A stretch of DNA of 64,000 bases from Acanthosepion pharaonis (Eukaryota; Mollusca; Cephalopoda; Sepiida; Sepiidae): the NCBI GenBank assembly GCA_903632075.3, contig CAHIKZ030000251.1:752001-816000 (forward strand). The letters run 5' to 3'. A program made the position numbers and the translations under genes. Position 1 is the first letter of the stretch; each line of letters starts with the position of its first letter. A model generated the notes under the pieces. The model ran no database searches. It was not told the DNA's origin and was given only the letters and a program-made list of their open reading frames with translations. Shown here in pieces: positions 20,631 through 33,320 of the stretch.

Positions 20631-21599
20631 TATAGTATTCACATTCTATTAGTAATACTTGTATTCATTCCTGACCACTGACAATCCCTTTCTTACTAGT
20701 TTTCCATGCATTCCTATAGTAAAATCATTAGCAATACATTTACATTATACATATAATAGCCCTATTCTATCAGTAATGCTTACATTCATTCCTGACCACT
20801 GACAATCCTTTTCTTCCTTATTTTCAAAACATCAGTTCCAATTCATTTTCATAATAAATATAACAACCTTATTGTTTTAGTAATGCTTGCATTCATTTCT
20901 GATTATTGATGAGCCCCATCCTTTCAGATTTTCAATGCATCTATAGTAAAAATTTTATTTTATTTATGTTTATATTTTTTAAATGTTCAGTCACCACGCT
21001 TATTAAAACCATCTCGATTAATTTTGCACTGTTTGATCCGACCCTGCTTTTAAGACATCCACATTTAAAGCATACAGAGAAAATACTGATGACCCCAATT
21101 ATTAAGATTTACCCTTGTATTAAACATCCAAGAGTAATGATATTATTATCTAAGCAATGCTTACATTGATTCCTGACCACTAACAATCCTTTTCTTCTAG
21201 ATATTTAATGCATTCTATACTAAAATCATTAGCAATGCATTTACATTAAACATATAATATCCTTATGTCAGCAATGCTTGTATTAACTCACAAATACTGA
21301 AGAATTTCATTCTGTTTTTCAAAGCAGTTCTTCAGTACAATCCTTAGACAATTTGTTTCTTTCAGTAATGATTGTTTTAATTCCTCACTATTACCAATTG
21401 ATTCCTTATTTTCAAGGCATTTCTATAGTAAAATCATCAGCAATGCATTTTCATTTTATATGACACCTAATGTGTCAGTAGTGTTTGTATTAATTCCTGC
21501 CAATTTTTGTTTCCTTACTGAACAATGTATTTCTGTAGAAAGATGATTAGGAATGATCATATGCATTAGGATGCATTCAATTTTCTATGTATTTGTCAA

Positions 21600-21955
21600 A
21601 TTAATAATAGTGATGATAATAATAGACTAATAAAAAATGGCGATGTTATCAATAGACTAATAAAAAATAGCGATGCTATCAATAGACTAATAAATAATAG
21701 TGATGATGTCAATAGACTAATAAATAATAGTGATGTTATCAATAGACTAATAAATAATGGTGATGCTGTCAATAGACTAATAAATAATGGCGGCGCTGTC
21801 AATAGACTAATAAATAATAGCGATGTTATCAATAGACTAATAAATAATGGTGATGCTATCAATAGACTAATAAATAATAGTGATGCTGTCAATAGATTAA
21901 TAAATAATAGTGATGCTGTGAATAAACTAATGAATAATAGCGATATTATCAAGAG
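21600..21955. repeat. 30-bp minisatellite, about 12 copies
   Basis: The unit CAATAGACTAATAAATAATA plus GTGATGCTGT has few differences among copies. Because 30 is a multiple of 3, the minus strand stays open as a hydrophobic 118-codon repeat (ISLL-rich), most likely without function. Confidence 0.95.
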
Positions 21956-22297
21956 AGAAGTGTTAACATAATATGCAATGCATTCCTAAAGTGGAATTAT
22001 TTCCAGTGCATTTCTATAGCAAAATAATTTGCAATGCTTTTCTACAAATGAATTTATTATTTGTTGCATCACTATATAATAAATAGTGTGAATGAATGTT
22101 TTTGAACTAGCCTTTTAAAAATCAATCCCAAAATGATTCTCGTCCATAGCAAGTGAGCTTCTTGACTCTGTCTATTGGCAGAATATAGCAGGCATTCTGA
22201 TTTTTCTAGTTTGGAAATTACCACACTAACAGATTTAATTTTGCTTTTTTGTTTTGTTTATCTTTTATTTTGATTTAATGTGTCCACATCCACCCCA

Positions 22298-25200
22298 CTT
22301 ATGTCATTGTCAATTTTTATGCTTTTTGTAATAAGTGAATCGGTTGTGAATGAGATTAGCTAGGAGGAGGATATACAGTGTTGACCAGCCTCTTATCTTC
22401 TATTCCTTTGGCATTGTGCCACATACAAATGTACTCATTTATGTCATTGTCAATTTTTATGCATTTTTTTGTAATAAGTGAATCGGTTGTGAATGAGATT
22501 AGCTAGGAGGAGGATATACAGTGTTGACCAGCCTCTTATCTTCTATTCCTTTGGCATTGTGCCCATACAAATGTACTCATTTATGTCATTGTCAATTTTT
22601 ATGCATTTTTCTAATAAGTGAATCGGTTGTGAATGAGATTAGCTAGGAGGAGGATATACAGTGTTGACCAGCCTCTTATCTTCTATTCCTTTGGCATTGT
22701 GCCACATACAAATGTACTCATTTATGTCATTGTCAATTTTTATGCATTTTTGTAATAAGTGAATCGGTTGTGAATGAGATTAGCTAGGAGGAGGATATAC
22801 AGTGTTGACCAGCCTCTTATCTTCTATTCCTTTGGCATTGTGCCACATACAAATGTACTCATTTATGTCATTGTCAATTTTATGCATTTTTCTAATAAGT
22901 GAATCGGTTGTGAATGAGATTAGCTAGGAGGAGGATATACAGTGTTGACCAGCCTCTTATCTTCTATTCCTTTGGCATTGTGCCACATACAAAATGTACT
23001 CATTTATGTCATTGTCAATTTTATGCATTTTTCTAATAAGTGAATCGGTTGTGAATGAGATTAGCTAGGAGGAGGATATACAGTGTTGACCAGCCTCTTA
23101 TCTTCTATTCCTTTGGCATTGTGCCACATACAAATGTACTCATTTATGTCATTGTCAATTTTTATGCATTTTTCTAATAAGTGAATCGGTTGTGAATGAG
23201 ATTAGCTAGGAGGAGGATATACAGTGTTGACCAGCCTCTTATCTTCTATTCCTTTGGCATTGTGCCACATACAAATGTACTCATTTATGTCATTGTCAAT
23301 TTTATGCATTTTTGTAATAAGTGAATCGGTTGTGAATGAGATTAGCTAGGAGGAGGATATACAGTGTTGACCAGCCTCTTATCTTCTATTCCTTTGGCAT
23401 TGTGCCACATACAAATGTACTCATTTATGTCATTGTCAATTTTTATGCATTTTTTCTAATAAGTGAATCGGTTGTGAATGAGATTAGCTAGGAGGAGGAT
23501 ATACAGTGTTGACCAGCCTCTTATCTTCTATTCCTTTGGCATTGTGCCACATACAAATGTACTCATTTATGTCATTGTCAATTTTATGCATTTTTTGTAA
23601 TAAGTGAATCGGTTGTGAATGAGATTAGCTAGGAGGAGGATATACAGTGTTGACCAGCCTCTTATCTTCTATTCCTTTGGCATTGTGCCACATACAAATG
23701 TACTCATTTATGTCATTGTCAATTTTTATGCATTTTTGTAATAAGTGAATCGGTTGTGAATGAGATTAGCTAGGAGGAGGATATACAGTGTTGACCAGCC
23801 TCTTATCTTCTATTCCTTTGGCATTGTGCCACATACAAATGTACTCATTTATGTCATTGTCAATTTTTATGCATTTTTGTAATAAGTGAATCGGTTGTGA
23901 ATGAGATTAGCTAGGAGGAGGATATACAGTGTTGACCAGCCTCTTATCTTCTATTCCTTTGGCATTGTGCCACATACAAATGTACTCATTTATGTCATTG
24001 TCAATTTTATGCATTTTTGTAATAAGTGAATCGGTTGTGAATGAGATTAGCTAGGAGGAGGATATACAGTGTTGACCAGCCTCTTATCTTCTATTCCTTT
24101 GGCATTGTGCCACATACAAATGTACTCATTTATGTCATTGTCAATTTTATGCATTTTTAATAAGTGAATCGGTTGTGAATGAGATTAGCTAGGAGGAGGA
24201 TATACAGTGTTGACCAGCCTCTTATCTTCTATTCCTTTGGCATTGTGCCACATACAAATGTACTCATTTATGTCATTGTCAATTTTTATGCATTTTTGTA
24301 ATAAGTGAATCGGTTGTGAATGAGATTAGCTAGGAGGAGGATATACAGTGTTGACCAGCCTCTTATCTTCTATTCCTTTGGCATTGTGCCACATACAAAT
24401 GTACTCATTTATGTCATTGTCAATTTTTATGCATTTTTCTAATAAGTGAATCGGTTGTGAATGAGATTAGCTAGGAGGAGGATATACAGTGTTGACCAGC
24501 CTCTTATCTTCTATTCCTTTGGCATTGTGCCACATACAAATGTACTCATTTATGTCATTGTCAATTTTTATGCATTTTTGTAATAAGTGAATCGGTTGTG
24601 AATGAGATTAGCTAGGAGGAGGATATACAGTGTTGACCAGCCTCTTATCTTCTATTCCTTTGGCATTGTGCCACATACAAAATGTACTCATTTATGTCAT
24701 TGTCAATTTTTATGCATTTTTCTAATAAGTGAATCGGTTGTGAATGAGATTAGCTAGGAGGAGGATATACAGTGTTGACCAGCCTCTTATCTTCTATTCC
24801 TTTGGCATTGTGCCACATACAAATGTACTCATTTATGTCATTGTCAATTTTATGCATTTTTGTAATAAGTGAATCGGTTGTGAATGAGATTAGCTAGGAG
24901 GAGGATATACAGTGTTGACCAGCCTCTTATCTTCTATTCCTTTGGCATTGTGCCACATACAAATGTACTCATTTATGTCATTGTCAATTTTTATGCATTT
25001 TCTAATAAGTGAATCGGTTGTGAATGAGATTAGCTAGGAGGAGGATATACAGTGTTGACCAGCCTCTTATCTTCTATTCCTTTGGCATTGTGCCACATAC
25101 AAATGTACTCATTTATGTCATTGTCAATTTTATGCATTTTTGTAATAAGTGAATCGGTTGTGAATGAGATTAGCTAGGAGGAGGATATACAGTGTTGACC

Positions 25201-26460
25201 AGCCTCTTATCTTCTATTCCTTTGGCATTGTGCCACATACAAATGTACTCATTTATGTCATTGTCAATTTTTATGCATTTTTGTAATAAGTGAATCGGTT
25301 GTGAATGAGATTAGCTAGGAGGAGGATATACAGTGTTGACCAGCCTCTTATCTTCTATTCCTTTGGCATTGTGCCACATACAAATGTACTCATTTATGTC
25401 ATTGTCAATTTTTATGCATTTTTGTAATAAGTGAATCGGTTGTGAATGAGATTAGCTAGGAGGAGGATATACAGTGTTGACCAGCCTCTTATCTTCTATT
25501 CCTTTGGCATTGTGCCACATACAAATGTACTCATTTATGTCATTGTCAATTTTATGCATTTTTCTAATAAGTGAATCGGTTGTGAATGAGATTAGCTAGG
25601 AGGAGGATATACAGTGTTGACCAGCCTCTTATCTTCTATTCCTTTGGCATTGTGCCACATACAAATGTACTCATTTATGTCATTGTCAATTTTTATGCAT
25701 TTTTGTAATAAGTGAATCGGTTGTGAATGAGATTAGCTAGGAGGAGGATATACAGTGTTGACCAGCCTCTTATCTTCTATTCCTTTGGCATTGTGCCACA
25801 TACAAATGTACTCATTTATGTCATTGTCAATTTTTATGCATTTTTGTAATAAGTGAATCGGTTGTGAATGAGATTAGCTAGGAGGAGGATATACAGTGTT
25901 GACCAGCCTCTTATCTTCTATTCCTTTGGCATTGTGCCACATACAAATGTACTCATTTATGTCATTGTCAATTTTATGCATTTTTTGTAATAAGTGAATC
26001 GGTTGTGAATGAGATTAGCTAGGAGGAGGATATACAGTGTTGACCAGCCTCTTATCTTCTATTCCTTTGGCATTGTGCACACAAATGTACTCATTTATGT
26101 CATTGTCAACTCATTTATGAATGAGATTAGCTAGGAGGAGGATATTTTGACCAGCCTCTTATATCTTCATTTTTCTAATATTTATGTCATTGTGAATTTT
26201 ATGCATTTTGTAATAAGTGAAATGAATGAGATTAGCTAGGAGGAGGATATACAGTGTTGACCAGCCTCTTATCTTCTATTCCTTTGGCATTGTGCCACAT
26301 ACAAATGTACTCATTTATGTCATTGTCAATTTTTATGCATTTTTGTAATAAGTGAATCGGTTGTGAATGAGATTAGCTAGGAGGAGGATATACAGTGTTG
26401 ACCAGCCTCTTATCTTCTATTCCTTTGGCATTGTGCCACATACAAATGTACTCATTTATA
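22298..26460. repeat. ~141-bp satellite array, about 30 near-identical copies
   Basis: The unit contains CATTTATGTCATTGTCAATT, GTAATAAGTGAATCGGTTGT, GAGATTAGCTAGGAGGAGGA, TACAGTGTTGACCAGCCTCT and TCCTTTGGCATTGTGCCACA. Copies differ mostly by T-run length and one G/C site (TTTGTAATA against TTTCTAATA). A broken, rearranged stretch lies at 26080-26230, followed by an intact copy. No frame is conserved. The array lies wholly inside the M3-M4 intron of the channel gene. Confidence 0.97.
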
Positions 26461-26639
26461 AAATAAAATAAATGGTTTCACGCATTTAATAAATCCTACT
26501 AATATCAGTTTATACAGAGTGCAATGGATAAACTGTCGTCTAAATTATACAAAAATGAAAATAACACTGACATCTCATTTTAATATATATATATATTTAC
26601 CAAAATTACATGAATATATTTCGAAATACTAAAGAGTAA

Positions 26640-27310
26640 ATTTATTCAATAAAACTGCCATTGGCTTCAACCACAGCCTCCAGACAACTTCGGAAAACTC
26701 TTGCAATTCTTCTGGACAGTCTCCTTGTTTAAGTTGGTGAATGCTGCCATAACCCTTGCCTTCAGTTCATCTTTGGTGTTACAACGAGTTTTGTTGGTCT
26801 CTCACTCAACTGCGCCCGATGCATAATAATCAAGGGGGTTGCAGTCTGGGGAGTTAGGTGGTTAAATCCAAGGGGTGAGGTGGTTGCAGATGTTTGATAG
26901 TCATGACTGGGTTCTCCTGCTTGTGTGGCATCGTTCAGGGTTCTGCTGCCAGATACATGGTCTTCCAGGAACCACTCTCTTCAACCAGAGCAGCATTACC
27001 TCCTCAAGGTACTTGTGGTAGGTCTCTGTGTTGAGTTTAAGGCCCTGTGGGAAGATGTATGGAGGCATAAAGTTGCCATCAGTGATCATTCCAAATACCT
27101 TTGCAATCACCATTAGAGTCATTCAACTCTTCTAAATCCTCTGCACTTTCCCCAGATTGACACACAAAAACACTGAAATGTTTGTATTGGAGCTTCTGCC
27201 ACAAATGCCAAGCAGTACAGCATGGCATTTCCAAATTGCTGCCAGAATTAATTGCATCATAATGCTCTTTTTCTCACAGATGATGCCCAACTGACCCTTC
27301 TATACTGCAC
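26640..27310 (-). pseudogene. Mariner-like transposase relic
   Basis: The minus strand encodes KVFGMITDGNFMPPYIFPQG, RPCIWQQNPERCHTSRRTQ, then PPNSPDCNPLDYY, ETNKTRCNTKDELKARVMAA and FTNLNKETVQ. This is the second half of a mariner/Tc1 DDE transposase. Two stops and a frameshift break it. In intact relatives the residue after WQQ is the catalytic Asp; here it is Asn. The 5' half is not recognisable upstream of about 27310. Confidence 0.85.
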
Positions 27311-27700
27311 AGTCAAAAAAATCTAAAACAAACAATGCACATACGTAAAATTAAAAGTATAAACTGGCAACTATTTATCCATTACACCCTGCATAGTGAG
27401 TAACTAAAACAAATCTTGAGTTGTTCCACTTTTTCTTTTATAGGAATAATTTTCTCATCTCTGATTTCTAGTTTCATTAGGATTATGGAGAACCCTATTT
27501 TCTTGTTCCCAACGACCAAAATTCTTTCAATATTTATCAGCTTTTGCTTAAGCACAAGTATCTTGATTCTTTGCTGTTCTTAAATTCCGATTGAGCAATT
27601 CACAGTTTAAAAAGATCCTCTATCTTTTGTTAGGATATCTTTTTGTGTAGGACTTTTTCATCCTAATTTTGGTCCTTTTCTATGGCAACTTTCTGGCCAT
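27311..27700. other. Intron sequence without recognised feature
   Basis: AT-rich stretch; nothing supported. Confidence 0.35.
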
Positions 27701-28325
27701 CAAACAACTAAAATAACTTCTAATATATTTCCATTGTTACATTTTTATATATTTTAAAGAGAAAATAATTGACATTGAATTTTCTTCAGAAAATAATTAC
27801 ACATTTTTAGAAATTAATTTTTAATACATTTCCATTGTGAAATAATTTTCTATACATTTTAAGACTAAAATAATTCTGACATTACCTTCAGGAAACAATT
27901 ATATAAATTTTAAGAAAAAATTTCCAATAAATTTCCATCATAAAATAATTATACATTTTTAAAGGAATATAATGTTCAATATATTTTTCAAATAGTTTTT
28001 ATATATTTTTGGGGGAGAATAATTTCCAATGCATTTTTATCAGGAAATGCCTAAACATTTTAAAGGAAAATTTCTAGTGTCTTTCAATCATAAAATAATT
28101 TCTGATATATTTTCATCATGAAATAATAAATATTTTTTTGTTAATTCATAAAGGAATTATACTCAGTGTAAAAATGATTTCTACACAATTTTATGTAAAA
28201 TATTTTGATTCATTTTCATGATAAAAACAATTACAATACATTTTAATTAAAAAATCAATTTCCATCTTAAAATAAGTTTTGTGTATTCTTAAGGCAAAAT
28301 AATTTCTAAAGCAAGTTCCTTTTAG
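27700..28325. repeat. Very degenerate repeat of AAAATAATTTC...ACATTTT blocks
   Basis: Short blocks such as AAAATAATT, TACATTTTTA and TTTCCATCATAAAATAATT recur irregularly. It grades into the ~55-bp repeat that follows. Confidence 0.5.
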
Positions 28326-28329
28326 TAGA

Positions 28330-29520
28330 CTGCAATGTCCTATTCATTTCCATCAGTATATAATTTCAAGTTTCTTTTATCAGAATATAATTTCCTATGC
28401 ATTTCCATCGGTATATAATTTTATGTTCCTTTTATTGGAATATAATTTCATATGTCTTTCCATTGGAATATAATTTCAAGTTCGTTTATGCGGAATGTAA
28501 TTTCCTATGCCTTTCCATTGGTATATAATTTTAAGTTACTTTTAGCAGAATATAATTTCCTATGCATTTCTGTTGGTAAATAATTTCAAGTTCCTTTTGG
28601 CAGAATATAATTTCCTATGCATTTCTATTGTTATATAAATTATGTTCCTTTTATCAGAATATAATTTCCTATGAATTTGTATTGGTATATAATTTCAAGT
28701 TCCTTTTCACAGAATATAATTTCCTATGCATATCCAATGGTATATAATTTCAAGTTTCTTTTAGCAGAATATAATTTCCTATGCATTTCCAATGGTATAT
28801 AATTTCCTATACATAACTATTGGTATATAATTTTAAGTTCCTTTTATCAGAATATAATTTCCTATGCATATCCAATGGTATATAATTTCATGTTCCTTTT
28901 GGTAGAATATAATTTCCTATGCATTTCTATTGTTATATAATTTATGTTCCTTTTATTATAATCAGTATTGGTATATATTTAAGTTCCTTTTCACAGAATA
29001 TAATTTGCATATCCAATGGTATATAATTTCAAGTTTCTTTTAGCAGAATATAATTTTCCAATGGTATATAATTTTATACATAACTATTGGTATATAATTT
29101 TAAGTTCCTTTTATCAAAATATAATTTCCTATGCATATCCAATGGTATATAATTTCAAGTTTCTTTTTGGCTGAATATAATTTCCTATGCATTTCTATTG
29201 TTATATAAATTAATTTCTTTTATAGAATATTTCTATTGGTATATAATTTTAGCAGAATATAATTTTCTATGCATTTCCAATAGTATATAATTTCCTATAC
29301 ATTTCTATTGGTTATGAATTTGTGAATTTGTATTGGTATATAATTTCAAGTTCTTTTTTCACAGAATATAATTTCCTATGCATATCCAATGGGATATAAT
29401 GTCAAGTTTCTTTTAGCAGAATATAATTTCCTATGATTTCCAATGGTATATAATTTCCTATACATTTCTATTGGTATATAATTTCAAGTTCCCTTTAGCG
29501 GAATATAATTTTCAATGCTT
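28330..29520. repeat. ~55-bp degenerate tandem repeat, about 20 copies
   Basis: The unit runs AATATAATTTCCTATGCATT, TCCAATGGTATATAATTTCA, AGTTCCTTTTAGCAG. Copies vary at C/T positions and several are deleted in part. No frame is kept open. Confidence 0.9.
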
Positions 29521-29934
29521 TTGCATCATAAAATATTTTCACTACATTTCTATGGGAGTAAATACATTGCAGTTCATTTCATCCTTGGTTAAATAAAATG
29601 CAGCGAATAAATAAATATAAAAACAAATCAAAATACTTAAAAAAAAACTGACAATGTTTCGTCAAAATTCAAATAATATTAGAATGTCTATTTGAGTTGT
29701 TGTATATGTTATATCATTCCCAATAACTTATAAGTGCTGTTTTTTGATTGGTGGGAATATGAATATTGATCTCCTGAACCTTTGAAAAAATGTTAGCAAT
29801 AATTTAATAAAATAGATTTTTTTTTTCATGCCATACCGTATCGCATCAGCCAAACGCTACATTGCAACTGTCTGGCTTCTCGCTTATTGTAGATAATTTC
29901 ATCCATGGTAAAACTTTAGCACTACAGTCCGTCT

Positions 29935-30085
29935 GAAGTTATTATGCAGATCACGTAAACCTGAATAAATCAAATTTGTTTTGAAAAGTTTTTGTCAATT
30001 TTTAAGTGATTAATTTAGACGTCAAAACAAAGTTTGAGTTAAATTTGAGGTTTATGTGATTTGCATAATAACTTCTGACGGATTG
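29935..30085. mobile_element. MITE of about 151 bp with ~42-bp terminal inverted repeats
   Basis: The left end CAGTCCGTCTGAAGTTATTA and the right end TAATAACTTCTGACGGATTG are inverted copies over about 42 bp, and TA dinucleotides sit at 29933-29934 and 30086-30087. This fits a Tc1/mariner-type non-autonomous element. Confidence 0.8.
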
Positions 30086-30469
30086 TATATCTTAGTAGTA
30101 GATGCCTATAATTACTTATATCCTTAAAAAAAATGTAAAAATAAGGTAAGTATTACTTACCCAATTTTTCTAATCTTAAACTATTGTTTCTCTTGTCTGC
30201 ATGCAATTTAACAATATGTTGCATGATTTCCTGAAATGATAGGTAAGTATCATACATATCAATTAATGTGTGTGTATGCTCCACCATTCTTTCTTCAAAA
30301 TGTTTGGATGTACCTGGTGCGACAAAAGTAACACCCATTTTTTATTCGTTAACTTTTATCTAACAAAAATATATTACAATAATTTAAGAAAATTTCTAAA
30401 TATTGCCACATCAAAACAACATGATTTATTATTATCTGTCTATGATTTGTTATGATTAACAAACTGTTT

Positions 30470-31095
30470 AACATGTTCTAAATGCTCCCCTTCATGATCA
30501 AAATGTTCCCCTATATGTCCAAAAGGCTCCCCTACATGTTCAGAATGCTCCCCTTCATGTTCCAAATGCTCCTCTATATGTCCAAAATGCTCCCCTACAT
30601 GTTCAAAATGCTCCCCTACATGTTCAAAATGCTCCTCTTTATGTCCAAAATGCTCCCCTTCATGTTCAAAATGCTTCCCTATATGTTCAAAATGCTCCCC
30701 TACATGTTCAAAATGCTCCCCTATATGTTCAAAATTCTCCCCTGTATGTTCAAAATGCTTCCCTATATGTTCAAAATGCTCCCCTACATGTTCAAAATGC
30801 TCCCCTATATGTTCAAAATGCTTCCCTATATGTTCAAAATGCTCCCCTATATGTTCAAAATGCTCCCCTATATGTCCAAAAGGCTCCCCTACATGTTCAA
30901 AATGCTCCCCTATATGTTCAACATTCTCCCCTTCATGTTCAAAATGCTCCCCTGTATGTTCCAAATGCTCCCTTATATGTCCAAAATGCTCCCCTTCGTG
31001 TTTAAAATGCTCTCCTATATGTTCAAAATGCTCCCCTTCATCTTCAAAATGCTCCCCTATATGTTTAAAATGCTCCCCTGTATGTTCAATACAAT
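30470..31095. repeat. 21-bp minisatellite, about 29 copies, open on both strands
   Basis: The unit AAAATGCTCCCCTATATGTT plus C is repeated with few changes. The + strand reads as (MLPYMFK)n for about 200 codons and the minus strand as (EHIGEHF)n for about 160 codons. This follows from a 21-bp period. There is no conserved domain or signal peptide, and repeat origin is the simplest reading. Confidence 0.95.
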
Positions 31096-31179
31096 GCTGA
31101 ACCTAATCTGCAACACTTCTACAAACCATTTGACACATTTCTACATTAATAGAAAATCTATCAGAAATTTATTTTTTTA

Positions 31180-31590
31180 ATTCAGGAATTGTTTTCAGTT
31201 TGAACCTGTAAACAAGATCTTTTAGCCCTCACCCTACAAAAAAAAAAAAAAAGTCTGGTGGTGTTAGGCCACTCATTTGCTCCATGTCGTCCTTATCAAC
31301 CTCTTTCAAGCTTGAAATTAAGATTTAAACATTTCTGAACACGTTAGCCATAGTTAATCTCAAGCTATCTTAAACTACTGTAGTTTATTTTTGTTTGATA
31401 AGAAGAGAATCAATATCACCACTTTTGCCGCACCCTGAATTTCAAGTAAAACGTGCGCAATGATTAAAATAAAGATGAGAAACAAAATATTTTTACAGAA
31501 AGCTTTCAAAGTATCTTCCATAAAATGAAGTTGGAGGGATGGAAGTAAATGTAAATAGAGAAGATTTAAAATTATCTATGACTAGCAGGC
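31180..31590. other. Intron sequence without recognised feature
   Basis: AT-rich, with a poly(A) run near 31238. Nothing supported. Confidence 0.35.
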
Positions 31591-31594
31591 GACA

Positions 31595-32145
31595 TTTTAT
31601 TACACTATTTACATTGTTCAGACTTAAGGAAAATGTAAAGAATCTGTGTATATGCTAGGCCAAAAAAATCTCTTAAGCCAGCCAAGCATAGACTTAAGTG
31701 CAATATATGAACCAGTAATAAGGAGTGATAGAGAAAATTAATAAAAACAAATTGTAATATGAGCTCTAGTAAAAAATGTAAACTGAACATTAAATTTATA
31801 AGTTTCAAACATTCATGGCCCAGTGGATAAAAGCATTGGTTGAAGTAACCCAGTGACTTGACCCAAAGAGTTGTGAGTTCAATACCTGTCTACAGCAGAA
31901 GTGAACAAAAACTTGGAGAATTGAGTTAAAGGGAGATAACTGAAACTGATACATCCAGAACTAGAACAATTTAACTCGATGGATGAAATAAAGTGTTCGG
32001 TTTGAAATTCCAATCGCCTGAAGAAGTGTACAATGGTTGAAACTTTGTGAATATGACAACAAAAATGAGGACAACAAATAATGCAAATAGTGTAAATAAG
32101 ATTAGACAGCATTCTCTAGTATTGGCTGAAAACAGGTCTTGGACA
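31595..32145 (+). mobile_element. SINE-A, decayed full-length copy
   Basis: The head is ATGGCCCAGTGGATAAAAGC and GTGAGTTCAATACCTG, the tail CCTGAAGAAGTGTACAATGG then AATGAGGACAACAAATAATG. A piece of inverted tail (TATTACACTATTTACATTG) lies at about 31600. Between it and the head is a unique internal segment that recurs at 32255-32440. Confidence 0.65.
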
Positions 32146-32254
32146 ATGACAAACTGTGGAGAAAGCAACAGGCATCAACTCCATTGTCTTTCCCAAAAAT
32201 TCATAGAATAAATAACCCAGCTATGGGTCAAATAGAAGATGAGAAAATCCTAGG

Positions 32255-32515
32255 TAACAAAAATCTCCTAAGCAGGCCAAGCATAGACTTCAGTACAATA
32301 TAGGAACCAGTAATACAGAGTGCTAGAGAAAAATAATAACAACAAAATTTCAATATGAGCTCTGCTAAAAAATGGTTAACGAGACTTTGGCATTATAAGA
32401 CCAAAAAATTCATACACTGATGTCCTCAAGGACACATGGCCCAGTGGATAAAAGTGTTAGGTTGAATCCAGTGACTTGACCCAAAGAGTGAACAAAAACC
32501 TGGAGTGTTGAGTTT
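32255..32515 (+). repeat. SINE-A 5' part, duplicated
   Basis: Repeats the pre-head segment (CCAAGCATAGACTTCAGTAC, GAGCTCTGCTAAAAAATGG) and head (GATGTCCTCAAGGACACATG, GCCCAGTGGATAAAAG) of the copy just upstream, then stops within the body. Confidence 0.6.
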
Positions 32516-32517
32516 AA

Positions 32518-33320
32518 AAAGCTACCATTTTTGATGTACTGAAATTGTTCATTTTTGAAAAAGATAAATTTACGATCTTGGTTGGTCACAAAATTTAGTT
32601 AATAAAGGTTGTAGAAGCTGATCAATTTTCAGATAGGTTTTGAGTCAAATATTTTAAAATAGAAGTACCAAGTTTTTACAATTGCCAAAATTCAAATTAA
32701 CTGATAAACTTTATCAGTAATACAATTTAGTATACCTGATAATTAAGGTGACATCAAAAAATGAAATCCTAAAATCTTCTGTTTGATATTCATATATTTA
32801 TCTCATCACTATGGAAGGAAATCAAGCACATTGAGAGGATTTTGTTTTCACAGTTGGATAGAAATTCCGTAAATGTCATTAGATTTCATGACAAGTTACC
32901 GTTTTTGCTCTACTGATATTACTCATTTTTGGAAAAAAACATCAATTTACGATCTTGGCTGATCAAAAAATTTAGTTAATAACGGTCGTAGAAATCCATC
33001 AATTTTCTGGTAAGTCATTTAATTTATGTCAGTCACCTAAAATAAACTATATTTATAAGAAAAAAGTGTTTTTGAGTCCAAAATCTTAAAATAGAAGTAC
33101 CAAATTTTTTCAAATATATTGTCAAAATTCAAATTAACTGATAAACTTTATCAGTAATACAATTTAGTAAACCTGATAATTAAGGTGACATCAAAAAATG
33201 AAACCCTAAAATCTTGTTTAATATTCGTAAATTTATCTCATCACTATTATCCCAACACTACAGAAGGAAAGCAAGCACATTGTGAGCATTTTGTTTTCAC
33301 AGTTGGAAAGAAACTCCAAC
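32518..33320. repeat. Two tandem copies of a ~370-400-bp segment
   Basis: Copy 1 (about 32518-32885) and copy 2 (about 32890-33320) share TTACGATCTTGGTTGGTC-like, AAATTCAAATTAACTGATAA, TTTATCAGTAATACAATTTA and ATTTTGTTTTCACAGTTGGA. Copy 2 has an insertion near 33010-33070. No coding signal. Confidence 0.8.

Larger units (their letters stand above)
18710..22030 (+). repeat. Degenerate ~120-bp tandem repeat field with SINE insertions
   Basis: The unit includes CATTCCTGACCACTGACAAT, ATGCATTTCTATAGTAAAAT, CATTAGCAATGCATTTACAT and TATCAGTAATGCTTGCATT. It recurs many times between 18710 and 22030 with heavy divergence, and SINE-A, SINE-C and SINE-E copies are inserted in it. It follows exon 4 inside the M3-M4 intron. 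Confidence 0.8.

Noticed and set aside
21596..21952. 118-codon hydrophobic frame on the minus strand
   Set aside because: It is a translation of a 30-bp minisatellite with a period divisible by three; no start context or domain.
22298..26460. Satellite read as a CRISPR array
   Set aside because: Whole 141-bp units are repeated without unique spacers, and the genome is eukaryotic.
30482..31180. Real 232-residue protein of MLPYMFK repeats
   Set aside because: The frame is a direct consequence of a 21-bp minisatellite, and the opposite strand is equally open.
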